The notes under the pieces were generated by a model, which ran no database searches, was not told the DNA's origin, and saw only the letters and a list, made by a program, of their open reading frames with translations. Made by a program: the position numbers and the translations under genes. From Acanthamoeba sp. SK_2022b (taxonomy: Eukaryota > Discosea > Longamoebia > Acanthamoebidae), in NCBI GenBank assembly GCA_027943245.1, contig JANDJZ010000144.1, positions 47,355-111,354 of the forward strand: a DNA stretch of 64,000 bases, written 5' to 3'. Positions within the stretch are counted from its first letter, which is position 1, and each line of letters starts with the position of its first letter. Of this stretch, positions 22,595 to 34,434 are shown one piece after another.

Positions 22595-24137
22595 TCAGGG
22601 ACCAGGCTGGAGAGTTGAGGGCGGTCGACGGGGGGCGGGAGAGAGAGAGAGAGAGAGAGGATACCGGTTCTGGAGGCTCTGCAGCTGGGCGGCCTGTGCG
22701 GCCTTGCGCTTGCCCTCGTTCTGCTTCTTGCGCAGCAGGTTGTACTTGTCCGCGACGTGCGCGTCGTAGTTGCGAGCCTGTGGGCACACCTGCTGCATGA
22801 TCTCGTCCACCCGACTCACGATCTCCGAACACGCAGGCCTATGCTCTGTGTGATGTGGTGTGTGTGTTGCCAGCTGTTGACTTTCCAGCCAATATGGAGC
22901 GAATAGGCGCGTGGACGTACCTGGCTGCTGGGCCCAACAGTCGACGATCAGCTGTCGATACGCAGGAATGCAGTCTTCGGGTATGGCCGGCCGTTCTCCC
23001 GCTTTAACCTGATCACGTAAAAAAAATAGAATATATTATTATTATTATTTTAAAAAATTAAATAAACATATTAAATTATAACTGTAGAAATATGTCATTT
23101 AAAGATAAAATTATACCTTGTCTTCTACGAGGCTCATGAAGCTGATCTCGCCAAAGAACGGCTTGCGGGTGACGAGCTCCCACAGGATGACGCCGATCGA
23201 GTACACGTCGGCCTTCTCCGTGTAGATCTTGTTCTCCATGACCTCGGGCGCCAGCCACAGGGGGCAGTCAACCCGTCGGCCGGCCGCGTGAGTGGCGCCG
23301 ATCGACACGCCAAAGTCGCACACCTTGGCCACCAGCTCTGAGTCGGGGGAGAGGTCCGCCAACTGCCCAGGTCCAGGACACATCGCATGGTGTCACGCGC
23401 GGAGAAAGCCGTCAGATGGCAGCCGGGGCCTTACACGACACGACGCGACACACAACAGAAGACACGCAACACGCAACACGCAACACGACCAACGACACGC
23501 ACCAGAATGTTGGGGCTCTTCAAGTCGCGATGCATGACGGGCGGCGAGGTGTTGTGCATGAACGCGCAACCCTTGGCTGAATTTTATGAAAGAAAAATAA
23601 TATTAATTTTAAATATAAAAATAAAAATTATAAGAAGACTGAGGAGGAGAATGCGGGCGCCGCATACCGATGTCCTTGGCGATCTTGAGGCGCAGCGGCC
23701 AGTCGAGCTCCTTGTCGGACTCGAGGTATTGGTCGAGCGGGCCGTTGGGGACAAACTCGGTCACGATGCAGTGCGGCTGCGTGCAGAACCCGCGCAGCGC
23801 CACCAGGTTTGGGTGTATCAACCCGCTGTCACGTGTCGTATTGCATGCCGTGGTGGGTGTCGTGTTCAGCAATCGAACAAAGAGGGGAGCAGAGAGGGGG
23901 GGGGGAGGAAGGTGAAGAGATGCACGTACCTCATGATCCACACCTCGTGCCGGAACTCCTCGTGGGTCTGCACGGACGAGCTGTCCGGGGCGTCGGGCAG
24001 CGCCTCCCGGAGCTGCTTGATGGCCACCACGTCGCCCTGGTACGTGCCCTTGTACACCGTCGCATAGCCGCCTACCCACGTCGCCCATTCGTTAGTGCGT
24101 ATGCGTGTGTGCGTGTGCGTGTGCGTGTGCGTGTGCA

Positions 24138-24168
<31 letters not shown>

Positions 24169-25883
24169 GTGCGTGTGCGTGTGCGTGTGCGTGTGCGTGT
24201 GTATGAGAGTTATGGTAGGTGACCCGCATACCTTCACCGATGGCCGTCTCCTTCTCGAGTTCGACGAAGGCGAGCTTGTGGCTGTCGAGGTGTACCATGG
24301 CGAGGTCTGGCGCTGCGCTGTCCAGTCGCACGGGCGTCGGTGCTTCATCTGCGCCAACGATATTGTTGAAGAAAAATTAATTATAAAATAAGAAATTAAA
24401 AATCGACGATAATCAAGGCGTGTCCAGTTAATTTTCCAATAAATAAATAAATAAATCCGTATGATGTACCCTTGCCGTTGGTGTGACAGTAAAGGAAAGA
24501 GCCGCTGTGATCGGTCGCCGCCTGCTGACACTCGCTCAAGGCGAACAAGTAGGGCTCCTGGTCGAGCCCACCAAACACCAGGCAGTGGGAACACGGCACC
24601 TGCACGTGCGCCTGCACGATCGCATCACCCAACACACGTTGACCGTTTGTGTGAGCTGCACGCCGTTCGGCCAAGGCTGCCTTTGTGTGGGCGAATGGGG
24701 GAAGGCGAGGAGGGCGCGGACCTCGAGGTTGTACCACTCCTTGACGAGCGAGTCGATGGCGGCGAAGACGAGCCAGCACAGGTTGGACATCTGCTCGCCG
24801 CGCAGCTCCGTGCGCACCAGGATCCTCAGCTGGTCCTTCGCGGGCACCAGCTCCACCAATATCTGCTCCCTGTTCGTTGTTGAGATGGAACGCCCCCCCC
24901 CCACCGCCAGGAATGAGTGGAGTTGCGTTGCCAGCAAAAGGAATGCGGGCCGCATACCTGGCGATGCGAGCGAGCACGCCATTGCGCCATAGGACTTGGG
25001 CAGCGAGCGGGAAGCCCAGCAGCCGAATCATGAGCCGGCCCATGAAGCCCTGACATGAGAACAAAATAGAAATCAATTTAATAAATATGTCCAATAAATA
25101 AAATAAATAAAACGACGTAAATAAGCAACGCTGGCTGTTGGGGTCAGGCGTACCGATGGCACAAAGTCGAAGCTGTAGTAGCGACCGAATACGTTCTCCT
25201 CGGCCCCTGCGCGCCGCCACCGACGTCAGTCGACTCCACGGGACATCGGCCAGCGAGGCAACACGAGGAACTGCGTGGGGAGTCGGTGGAGAGAGAGAGA
25301 GAGGGAGGTGGCGTACTCAGGGCGGGAGGCCACAGCTGGGCCAGCTTGGCCGGCTTCTCCTCCGGCAACAGCGACGGCACCAGCGACGCGTCGTGGTCGG
25401 CCTTCACGCTCCGCTCGTTCTCGTCGTCGGCAGAGAAGCCTGCGCGCAGTTACACAGCAACACGCAGGAGAGATCAGATAGAAGAAAAAAGAAAAAGAAA
25501 AAGAAAAAGAAAAAGAAAAAGAAACGAAAAATGGAAATGCCCAGCCAGAGCGAAGAAAATGAGCGCAGCTCGCACCGAGCTTGTGCGCGTGGCCCTGGAT
25601 GGGGAAGATGATCTCGAAGCGCTCCAGCAGCGACAGCAGGAAGCCATGCAGCTCGGGCGGATACGCCGGCGCGCGCCAGATTTGAGGCAGGGCCGAGGGA
25701 GCGATCACGCCGTCCCTGATGGGAGTTGATTATAAGACCTGGGCCTTCCTCCCACTCACACTCCCCCAGTCGTACCGGCAAAAGTTGTGTTTGGTCGACA
25801 CCACGGTCGACATCACGTCCATCAGCCACTGAGGCTGGAGGATGACCACATCACGCAGCTGTACACCACTCGTGTGAGTGGAT

Positions 25884-25945
<62 letters not shown>

Positions 25946-26561
25946 GGGGATCAAACCTTTTCCTCGTTGGGGAAGTGCACGAGCGAGCCCAAGTTGTGCA
26001 GCAGGGTGGTGGCCGTGCGCAGATCGTCGCCAGACTCCTCGATCAGGCTGAGGCGCGCCAGGTCCCTGTACTCGGCCCACGTCATCACGGGCGGCACCTT
26101 GGTCTTGGCCTGGGCCGCCACCGCCTTCTCGAGCGCGAGGTAGCTCGACGGCATCGCGCGGCCCATGTAGTCCTGCCAATGCGCGCGTTGCGTCAGTGCC
26201 TCTCATCAGAAATGCATGGAATGTATGTGTGTGTGGTGTGTGGACCTGCTTGGCGACGACTTGACGTATGCTGGTCATGAGCTGGTCCATGTTCTTGCCC
26301 GTCACGGGGCTCACGAAGTGGATGCCCACCACGTTGGGGTACTTTTGCTTGACCTTCTTCTCCAACCTGCGAACGAAGACAACGATGAAGCCCACGCACA
26401 GAGCATTAGTTGGGCGCCTCAGCGGTAGTACGAAACGGAGGACGCACCGCGACTTGAAGCTGGCCAGGAATTCCTCAGTGCACTGCTCGCTTTCGACGTG
26501 TGTGCCGACGATGAGGATGGGCGAGTCCTTCGCCGCCGCCTTCACCGATTGAAGCCTGCAC

Positions 26562-26610
<49 letters not shown>

Positions 26611-27428
26611 CGAGCACACGGAGATGAGCGGGGCAGCTGCGCCCAAACCGGGTCAGGCCGGGGAGGCAGGCGCAAACCAGTATTCGACGCGGGACTGGAC
26701 GATCGAGACGAGGTTGAAGAGGACGAGGAACAGGGAGCGCTCCGACAGGAAGAACTGGTGGGTGGCGTAGTAGATCTCCTGGCCGGCAAAGTCCCAGGCC
26801 GACAGCTCGACGCTGGGCGCGTCGGGGCCCCACACCGAGTCCATGGGCAGGCTCCACCCGTTTATCTCGATGCCGTCCGTCGACACCGGCGCCGCGTGTG
26901 CCGCTGAATTACCAACGCCACAATGCAAGCAAAGGTTAAAGATTATTATTAACGTCATCGAATAATTGAATGATTGATTTTTGATATTTAAAAGAATTGT
27001 GAAGTGATTGGTCAGACGCGACAAGGGGCGTACGGCTGATGGTGTCCTGCCTGAGGGTGTCGAATCGGTTGACTGTAGACCTTCTGCTCACGCCCTTACG
27101 CTGCAACGCGCGCATAACCGATGTTTTGCTGTTGGGGGACACACCAACCACGCATGCAGCAAGTGAGACGCGGCAACCGGCGCAAAGTGCGCGTGTGCGG
27201 TCCATGTTGTGTGTGTATGTGTGTTGCATGCGCACCCGACATTCTCTTGTCCGACGAACATGACTTTGAGCCGATAGCACGGCTCCTGTCCCTTGAGCAG
27301 CTGCGCCAGGTAGGCCACGATGCTCATCGACCCCAACGCCACCACTTCCGGTGGAGGCGACCTAATAAGACCACGCCGCCATCCGTCCATTGTTACTTCA
27401 TTGGCTGCCGCTATGAGCGCGCACACGC

Positions 27429-27514
<86 letters not shown>

Positions 27515-28884
27515 CGATGGGGAAGCGAGTGGTACTTGAGGCGTCCGTTCTGCGTGCCGACCTCAAACTTCTCCAGCTGGGTCATGTTGCCGAGCTGGGC
27601 GGGCAGCTCGACGATGGCGTTCTGTTCGACGGTGAGCTTGCGCAGCCGCGTGAGCTTGGCCATCTCGGCGGGCACGCCGTCGAGCCGATTGTGGGTGAGG
27701 TCGAGCGTGTCGAGCGTGCGGGCCATGCAGCCGATGTCGGGCGACAGCGTCGTGAGCTGGTTGTTGGAGAGCAGGAGGCACTGCATGTTGGTCCACTGGG
27801 CGAAGCAGCCCGAGGGCAGCGACGCCAGGTAGTTGTTGCGCAGGTCGAGATGGCGCAGCTGCCGCAGCTGCACGAGGTCCGCCAGCTGGTGGCCCGGCTG
27901 CACTGCCGCCTCCTCGCCTCGCGCCGGTTGCGGCGCCAGGCAGTTGCTGAATTGCGCAAACGAAACGTGTTTGAGCAAACTGTTTGCAAAAACCTATCCA
28001 ACATATTACAAAAAGGTAAAGGGGAGGGCACCGTGCGTGAAGTTCCTCGAGGGACGACACCTGGGCGATGCCCCGGGGCAGGGCGGTGAGGATGTTGGCC
28101 ATGAGCGTGAGCACGCGCATTTTGCTGCAGTTGGCGATGCCGTCGGGCAGACTCGACAGCGAGTTGTGCGACACATCGAGCACTTCGAGCGCCGACAGCG
28201 ACACGAACAGGTCCGCCGGCAGTGTCGAGAAACCGTTGCCGGCCACATTGAGCGAGGTGAGCGACGGCAGGCGCAGCACAGCCTCCGGTATCGTCCTCTC
28301 GCCTGCGCAAAGAATATTAATATTTATAATTTTTCGTACAATAGAAATTAAAAATAAAATATAAATAATAATAATAATAATAATAATACAAAGAGCTAAG
28401 TGCCTTGTTCGGTGAGGAGTCGGTTGCGGGAGAGGTCGAGCACGCGCAGGTTGGTGAGCGTGGCGAAGTCCTTGGGCAGATTCTCGATGACGTTGTTGGC
28501 CACATTGAGCTCGGTGAGCGTTGTGGGCAGCTGGTCTATGCACCACAGCCGGTTGTTGCTGAGGTTAAGCCGCTGGAGGCGCACAAACGGGCTCACCCAG
28601 TGGCCGTCCTCGCCCACGCGGGCATCGTTTTGGGAAAACGAGGCCAGCATGTTGTGCGACAGGTTGAGCGACTGGAGGTCGGTCAGGTGTCGCCGGCACG
28701 TGGCCAGGCACGAGATGAAGTTGTTGGCCAGGTCGAGCGACGACAGCGGCGGCAGCTCTTCGATCGCCGCCGATGGGACGGTGTACAGCGCGAGGTTTCT
28801 CAGGTCGAGCGCCAGCCCCGATTGCTCCAATGACACCTCTGCGGGTCGACAGTAGGTTAGCAGCTCACTCGTCGACACACACAC

Positions 28885-28957
<73 letters not shown>

Positions 28958-31900
28958 GGAGAACGCACGGGTGACGGCAGCCTTGATCTTCTCGGTGGCC
29001 TTGTTGCTGGGCGCGGCGGCCCACCGCAGGTAGTACTCTACGGAGCGGCCAAACGTGAGGCTCGTGCGAGGGGAGCGGGGGATCGGGGGGGGGAGCACGT
29101 ACCGGCCCACAGGGTCACCTGGGCCGAATTCACGGTGAGCCTCGGCGTGGTCGCGTGGATGTTCGGGTCGTACGTCGAGTTGAGAAACTCCTCCTTGTTG
29201 CTCATGATGTAGGCCCACACCGGCTGCGTCTTGTTCAGATCAAGGTTGCCTGTTCGTGGTGGCGGCGGTGGCGCAGTCAGTTGGCCGAGCCCGAAGGCTC
29301 AAGGGCAGAGTGGGCACGCATGGGCGCACCCTTAATTCGCTCTCGCTGCGAGGAGGCCAGGAAGGAGCCGAAGCGACAGCTGTAGACCGAGTCGAGCAGG
29401 AACAGAAGCAGCGACGGCGAGAACTCAAAGTGGCTGGGCCACTGGGCCCACAGCTGCCACACTGCGGCGACAAAAGGGGTGAGGCTCGGGTGAGCCACGC
29501 AGGACAGATCGGGGAGAGGGGAGGCCGCGTGAACGCGGTCCGCTGTACCGGCGTCAATGAATTGCACGAACAGGGCCGCGTATTGCGTAGACTGGTACTT
29601 GGCTCCGTTGCTCTGTCCCCATGAAAAACCTGAGTTTGTTGTTAAGGTGGCGGTGGTGAGGTCACTGCCAGAAATGCGTGTGTCCACGCAGGCCGTGAGG
29701 TGGTCGTACTGAAAGCGATCCACTCCTTCTCGATCAGCGTGCAGAACCCTTGAATGGTGTGGTAGAAGGGGTCCAGGCATATCTGGCACAGAGAGAGAAT
29801 GATTGGAATGCGCATGGTGAGTGCAAGCCGAGCATTGGGTTTGGCGCGTTTTACCTGTGCGAGGCTGACGACGTGCGGGACCGAGTCGCCGCCGAATTGG
29901 CTCATCACCACGACCGGATTGGCCGACTGCAGATGAGAGACCACCTGGTCGGTGGCCAGGAACAGCTGGCTGACGCCGATGAGCCACGGGGACGAGTTGA
30001 CAGCGCGCCGCCATTCCTTGGCGCTCTCATTGCGATGCATCATGAATAGCTGGGCATCAAAGGACGATATCAGGCCGATGAGCTTGGTCAAGCTCTTCTC
30101 GACCTCGGACGGCGGCAATAGGCTCGTCTTGTACTTGTAGATCTGACCCTCGTCTGCGCACCAGAAGAAGAAAAAATAGATAAATAATTTTTTGTTTCTG
30201 AATATAATGTAATTCAATAATCAATATATATGTGTGTGTGTGTGTGTGGAAATAAAGAGTTGGGGGACGCCCGTAACCTGCGTCTATCCGCTTCGCTTTG
30301 CCTGCATCGGCCCCACAGCACAGATGGCAGCGGTGGTGAGATGACAGCCAAGGAGGGCTTAGGGCTGGACCGCACGGGAGAGCTTACCTTGCCCGCTCCT
30401 GACGAAGAACGACCCGGTGTCGGATCGCGGTCTCTTCTTGGCGCTGACGCTGGTGTTGAAGACGTGCACGGCGTGCGTGTCGACGTGCAGCAGCAGGATG
30501 TGCTGCAGCATGCTGCGGTGCTTGCGCGTTTCCCTGTTTAGCTTGGGATGTCGGTCGGCGTCGAAATCGGTCGTTACGCCCTTGGCCTCCTCCGCCACCA
30601 GCACCTTGGTCGAGCGCAACAGACACGCGTTGGTCGTTGCGCTGCGCCAACAGAGCGCGAGCATCCATCGCCGCCACTTCACCGGCGATTTCCACATGAC
30701 GTTGATCGCATCTGTCGGCCACACAAACGTTAAGATAATTATTATATAAAATATCAAATTATAGTATTTAAAAAAAAAACGGCAAGCCAAGGTGGGCTGG
30801 CCGGTACCATCGCTCATCTTCTCGGGCACGATGAATTGGTTCGGGAAGCGCGGGAACCGGAAGTCGTAGTTGCTGTTGGTGACGCGCCAATCGTCCGCTG
30901 AAAGCTGGAGCCGAGCGAACTCTTTGTGTGGATCGTACAGGCTGAATCCAGACACATTGGTGTGGCAGGCGCCAAACTGCTCCTTGTTCTTGTAGGCGAA
31001 CAGATCGCTGATGCGCATGGCCGAGAATTAGCGCAGATGTTCAAGCAGCACAATGGATGAATAAAGATAATAAAACAAAACAAAACAAAAAAATAGGTAA
31101 ACAGCCTACGCACAAGATCTGAGCCGGGAAGAGGTGTTGCTTGAGGAGCGTGGAGAGGTTGAGCTGATGCTCGGGATAGATGAAGTAGAGCGAGATCGTG
31201 CGTAAGTCCTTGCACGTGAGGGCCAAGCCAGGCAGATTGCGGTCCTCGTGTCTCGCGAGCGCCACCTTCATCACCAAGGCCAGCGGCACGCTCACATTCT
31301 TCTTCTTTCTCTGCACGTCGTCGATACCGTGAACAAGAGCGACACGGAGCGTACTGCGCGGAAGCGCAACAACAACGTCGCCTTGTCTCTGAGGGGTGGG
31401 CGCACGCACCTTGGTCACCAGGATGAGGCGGTAGTTGGTGGCCTTGAGTATGGCCTCGCGGCAGTTACGTGACGAATGGTGCGTGAACAGCACGTCTTCC
31501 CCCTCCGCCCCTGTGCTGTACATTAACTGCTCGCCCGCGATGAGGACAGCCCCTGTTATGTGTGTGTGTGCATGTGTGTAGCGTGAGTATCAGAGGTGTG
31601 AAGTCCGAGCAGCAACCATGCGTGCCGGCCAGAGCCATGGGGCGCCTTTCGCGTACCTGTGTTCGAGCTGTATCTGGAATCGTTGGACGAAGAGGCCCCA
31701 GACCAGTCCTGCGAAGAAGAGATCTGGCTCATCCCGTCGCTGCTAATGATGCGCCCAAATTGCGGCGAAGTCCCAGTGCGCGCCGTGGGCACCAACAGCT
31801 GGCCCGACTGCGATTGGGAGAGCGACGCCGAGGAGGCTGGCGTGGGCACGCGCGACATGGGCGTAGGTGTCATCATGATGGACGTGCCGCTGGCGGTCGC

Positions 31901-32559
31901 TGTGGCCTGCAGCTGGGCCCGCGCGCGGAGAAGAGCGTCGGCCCAGTGCTGCGCATCGCTCTCCGATTCGGTGGCGAAGCCGTGGACGGCCCCCTGCGAC
32001 ATGACCTCGAACACGGCGCGCTTGTTGCCGCTCGGCGAAGCCATCTTGACGCCTTCAACCTGCGATAGGGACACCGAAGTCTGGGGAATGGCGTCTGGAG
32101 GCACACATCGTTCGTGGGTGAGTTTGGCTTGGCGCAAGCAGCGTGCGGCACCATAAAAGATTTGTTCATCTTTTATCGAGTATTTATTTGGCCATTTTCT
32201 CTGTGGCCTTATTGCGGTGGTTTCCGGAACAGACCGGGTGCCCGTTCGAAAGGTTCTTTGTCTAGGTGATCTATCTTGATTCTGATTTGATTGTGCAGCG
32301 TTTTGCAGATAAAATAATATTTGTGGCTTTGAATTACATTCGTTGTGATAGATAGATATATAGATTTGCGTGGAATTTGTTGGTGATGGGAGAGAATGGA
32401 GGGAGGAGGGGTTATACCGTCTCTTTTCTTTCGTATGGTGAGGGAGGACCGTGTGAGGGTGACGTGCCGCGTTTGCCAACGCTTCACCAGCGCTTTGGTG
32501 GTGGGTCGGCGCTGAAGGTAGCCCTCCAACACCACCGCCTCACGCATACTCTGATCCAT
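19575..32559 (-). CDS. pats1: Pats1-like ROCO kinase: PH-GRAM-myotubularin-LRR-Roc-COR-kinase-WD40
   Basis: Multi-exon gene read from ATG 32559. Approximate domain positions: PH 32559-31600 (LEGYLQRRPTTKALVKRWQT); GRAM-like 31555-31105; myotubularin-like 31020-29085 (FAYKNKEQF, WRVTNSNYDFRFPRFPNQF, GFCTLIEKEW, LDSVYSCRFGSFL); leucine-rich repeats 28835-27530; Roc GTPase 27365-26200 (GQENVGKTS, WDFAGQE, GTHVE); COR 26165-24475; kinase 24335-22640; charged Glu/Thr-rich linker 22340-21410; WD40 repeats to 19575 (SASWDSTIKLWD, SASQDKTMRVWD, TGGWDKAIRVWN). The myotubularin P-loop lacks the catalytic Cys and Arg, so it should be inactive. The kinase keeps GEGGYATVYKG, VAIK, HRDLKSPN, CDFGVS and LAPE, a TKL-type active site. 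The order equals Dictyostelium Pats1, a regulator of cytokinesis (from memory). Exon limits within the gene are approximate. Confidence 0.88.
20331..20402. repeat. (CA)n microsatellite in WD40 intron of ROCO gene 1
   Basis: TG in the sense of the gene; between the blades ending ATLSRHQ and starting GKVRALSVL. Confidence 0.95.
20887..20946. repeat. (GCGT)n tetranucleotide repeat in ROCO gene 1 intron
   Basis: About 14 copies of a GTGC/GCGT unit in an intron of the WD40 region; the only pure tetranucleotide of this kind here. Confidence 0.95.
22531..22592. repeat. (TG)n microsatellite in ROCO gene 1, after the kinase
   Basis: CA in the sense of the gene, in the intron after the post-kinase helix ending LQSLQNRY. 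Confidence 0.95.
24099..24200. repeat. (GTGTGC)n repeat in ROCO gene 1 kinase intron
   Basis: About 100 bp of the hexamer GTGTGC with few variants. It sits in the intron that splits the glycine-rich loop of the kinase between GEG and GYATVYKG. Confidence 0.9.
25488..25536. repeat. (GAAAAA)n purine tract in ROCO gene 1 COR intron
   Basis: On + AAAAAG repeats, so a pyrimidine tract in the sense of the gene, upstream of the exon that follows HAHKLG. Confidence 0.85.
25886..25944. repeat. (TG)n microsatellite in ROCO gene 1 COR intron
   Basis: CA in the sense of the gene, in the intron between FPNEEK and LRDVVI. The matching intron of ROCO gene 2 (48548-48630) has TG in sense. Confidence 0.95.
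26562..26608. repeat. (CA)n microsatellite in ROCO gene 1 Roc intron
   Basis: TG in the sense of the gene, between SIVQSRVEYW and LQSVKAAAKDS. Confidence 0.95.
27430..27512. repeat. (CA)n microsatellite before the Roc domain of ROCO gene 1
   Basis: TG in the sense of the gene, between the last LRR exon (VGTQNGRLK) and SPPPEVVALG. The same intron of ROCO gene 2 also has a TG tract. Confidence 0.95.
28875..28956. repeat. (CA)n microsatellite between myotubularin and LRR parts of ROCO gene 1
   Basis: TG in the sense of the gene; the exons on either side encode RWAAAPSNKATEKIKAAVT and VSLEQSGLALDLRN. Confidence 0.95.
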
Positions 32560-33064
32560 GCCTCCCTCTTGCCCGTTTCCGTTTATCGCTCTCTCTGTGT
32601 GTCTCGTATCCGTCCGTTGCTAACTTATGTCTTTCCTTGGCCTGTTGTTGCCGACACTCACCGGCCACCTAAGAGAGGGACGAGGACTGCTCTTTTGTGC
32701 TGCTCTTTTGGTGGTCGACAAAAAATGGCGAACATGTTCGTTGGTCCTTGACGCCATACACCGCCCGATGTCTTGTTGGCCAACGCGACAGCGACATCGG
32801 GTGGTGTACGGTGTTGGGGCCCGTTCAGCGATACCAAACGGCACTTTTTATTGATCGTGGTGGCTCCTCCCCAGACAACCGGTAACGGTCGTGCAGTCGG
32901 TGATGGCTTGTCTATCCAAGAGGCGGGGGTGGCGGGATAGATCCGGCCATGTAAAACAAGAAAAAAGAATATCTTTTAGCCATTTCGTGCTTTCTGCTCT
33001 TTCTCCGGCGACCGAGATTAATCTCCCGACAACACATCGGCCTTCATTCGACGCGACATTAAAA
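32560..33064. promoter_or_regulatory. Divergent intergenic region between ROCO gene 1 and HPRT
   Basis: 505 bp between two start codons facing away from each other, so both promoters should lie here. I see no clear TATA box. It contains a 16-bp inverted repeat annotated separately and a T/C-rich HPRT leader. No ORF here has family support. Confidence 0.5.
32757..32808. repeat. Inverted repeat (hairpin) in the ROCO/HPRT spacer
   Basis: Arms TACACCGCCCGATGTC (32757-32772) and GACATCGGGTGGTGTA (32793-32808) pair at 15 of 16 positions around a 20-base loop. Flanking bases (CCA before, CGG after) add weaker pairing. Could be an RNA hairpin, a protein site, or a remnant of a small element. Confidence 0.75.
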
Positions 33065-34434
33065 ATGGCTAGGGCCAGGAGCGGATCGTTCTCGGAGCAG
33101 ATGATGGACATGGAGGAAGTTCTCGTGTCAGAGGGTGCCATCGAGGCCCGCGTGCGTCAGCTCGCCGAGCAGATTAACAAGGAGTACAAGGGAAAGAGCA
33201 TTGTCGTCATAGGCATCCTCAAGGGCTCCGTCATGTTCATGACCGATCTCGTCAAGCGTCTGCACGTCGACGCAAAGATCGAATTCATGGTACCACTTAC
33301 CGTTTTTTTTCAAGTTGTCATTTCAAATTTCCATCCATTAGTCGCGTTCGATCTTTTGGCTGTGCGATTTTGCCCTCAACACCACCAACCGATCGGCCCA
33401 CGATCTGGGTTCATCTCGGAGCATTCGCGTGCATCGCTGTTTGCACATGTTCTCAGTGCAAGTGTCGGAATGACTTTCTCGTCGATTATTGGTCACTTCC
33501 GAGTTTCTTGACGCGTTCGGGCGACTAACCACTACTACCCCGGTGTGTCTTTTACTTCGTGATTGCTCAGGCTGTCTCGTCATACGGTTCGTCCACTGTC
33601 TCTTCCGGTGCTGTCAAGATCGTGATGGACACCAGGACCTCCATTGAGGGCCAGCACGTTGTTGTACGTGACGACACGCTTATTTGTGGGTTTTTTTTAT
33701 ATTGTGTTTTTTTAATATTTTTTAATCTTTTATGGTCACGGCGGAGTTGTGGTTTCTTTTGCATTTTTATTGGCAAGTCTCCATCTCCTTATGGCGGCCA
33801 AGTAGAGGAGCTCATCTCCTCACGCCGGCCAATTAGGAGCAATTCCATTCGTTGTCTCTTTGCATGCATCATTGACGAACATTGGGATGATCATCCCGAT
33901 GGTGATCTGATACGATGACAACTCACCACATCTTACCTTTGGGTCATTGGCGGGCTGCAAAAAGGTGGTGGAGGACATCGTCGACAGTGGCTACACGATG
34001 CGGTACCTTAAGAATCTCCTCCTCTCCCGCAAGCCCGCCTCGCTCGAGATATGCGTCCTCCTTGAGAAGCCCTCGCGCTTGAAGGTGCCCCATCTCACAC
34101 ACGAATCCCGTCGGCCATTTGAATGGAATTGCCTCATGCTCTGTGTCGCTGTTCTTCTGTCGAACGTTTCCTCCACAGGTCGCCCCTGAGGAGCTCGGTA
34201 TCAAGTACATCGGTTTCGAGATCCCTGACAAGTGGGTTGTTGGTTATGGTACGTCACGCTCTCCCAGAGGCCACACGTGCCCGATACAGAGGGCCCTATT
34301 TGCTCACCAGTGCGCGTTCTCAAGGCATGGACTACGACGAGCGCTACAGGTGCCTGCCCTTCATCGGCGTCCTCAAGCGGTCCGTCTACGACGCGGCTTT
34401 TGTTGCCGAAGCCGCCGCCACCAACTCCCAGTAA
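33065..34434 (+). CDS. HPRT1: Hypoxanthine-guanine phosphoribosyltransferase
   Basis: Purine salvage: hypoxanthine or guanine plus PRPP gives IMP or GMP. Five exons (33065-33289, 33571-33663, 33965-34084, 34179-34248, 34325-34434) give 205 residues, typical for the family. Motifs: VIGILKGSVMFMTDLVKRL, SSYGSSTVSSG, the PRPP-binding loop VVEDIVDSGYTM, VCVLLEKPSRLK, and [25 protein letters not shown] with the purine-binding Lys-Trp region. Starts at ATG 33065 (MARARSGSFSEQMMDMEEVL). An amoeba that scavenges bacteria can use it to recover purines. The introns hold no long repeat tracts. Confidence 0.95.

Noticed and set aside
21546..22769. A 407-residue + strand frame opposite the ROCO gene 1 linker
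   Set aside because: It is a GC-rich shadow of the Glu/Thr-rich minus-strand coding region, with no motifs of its own.
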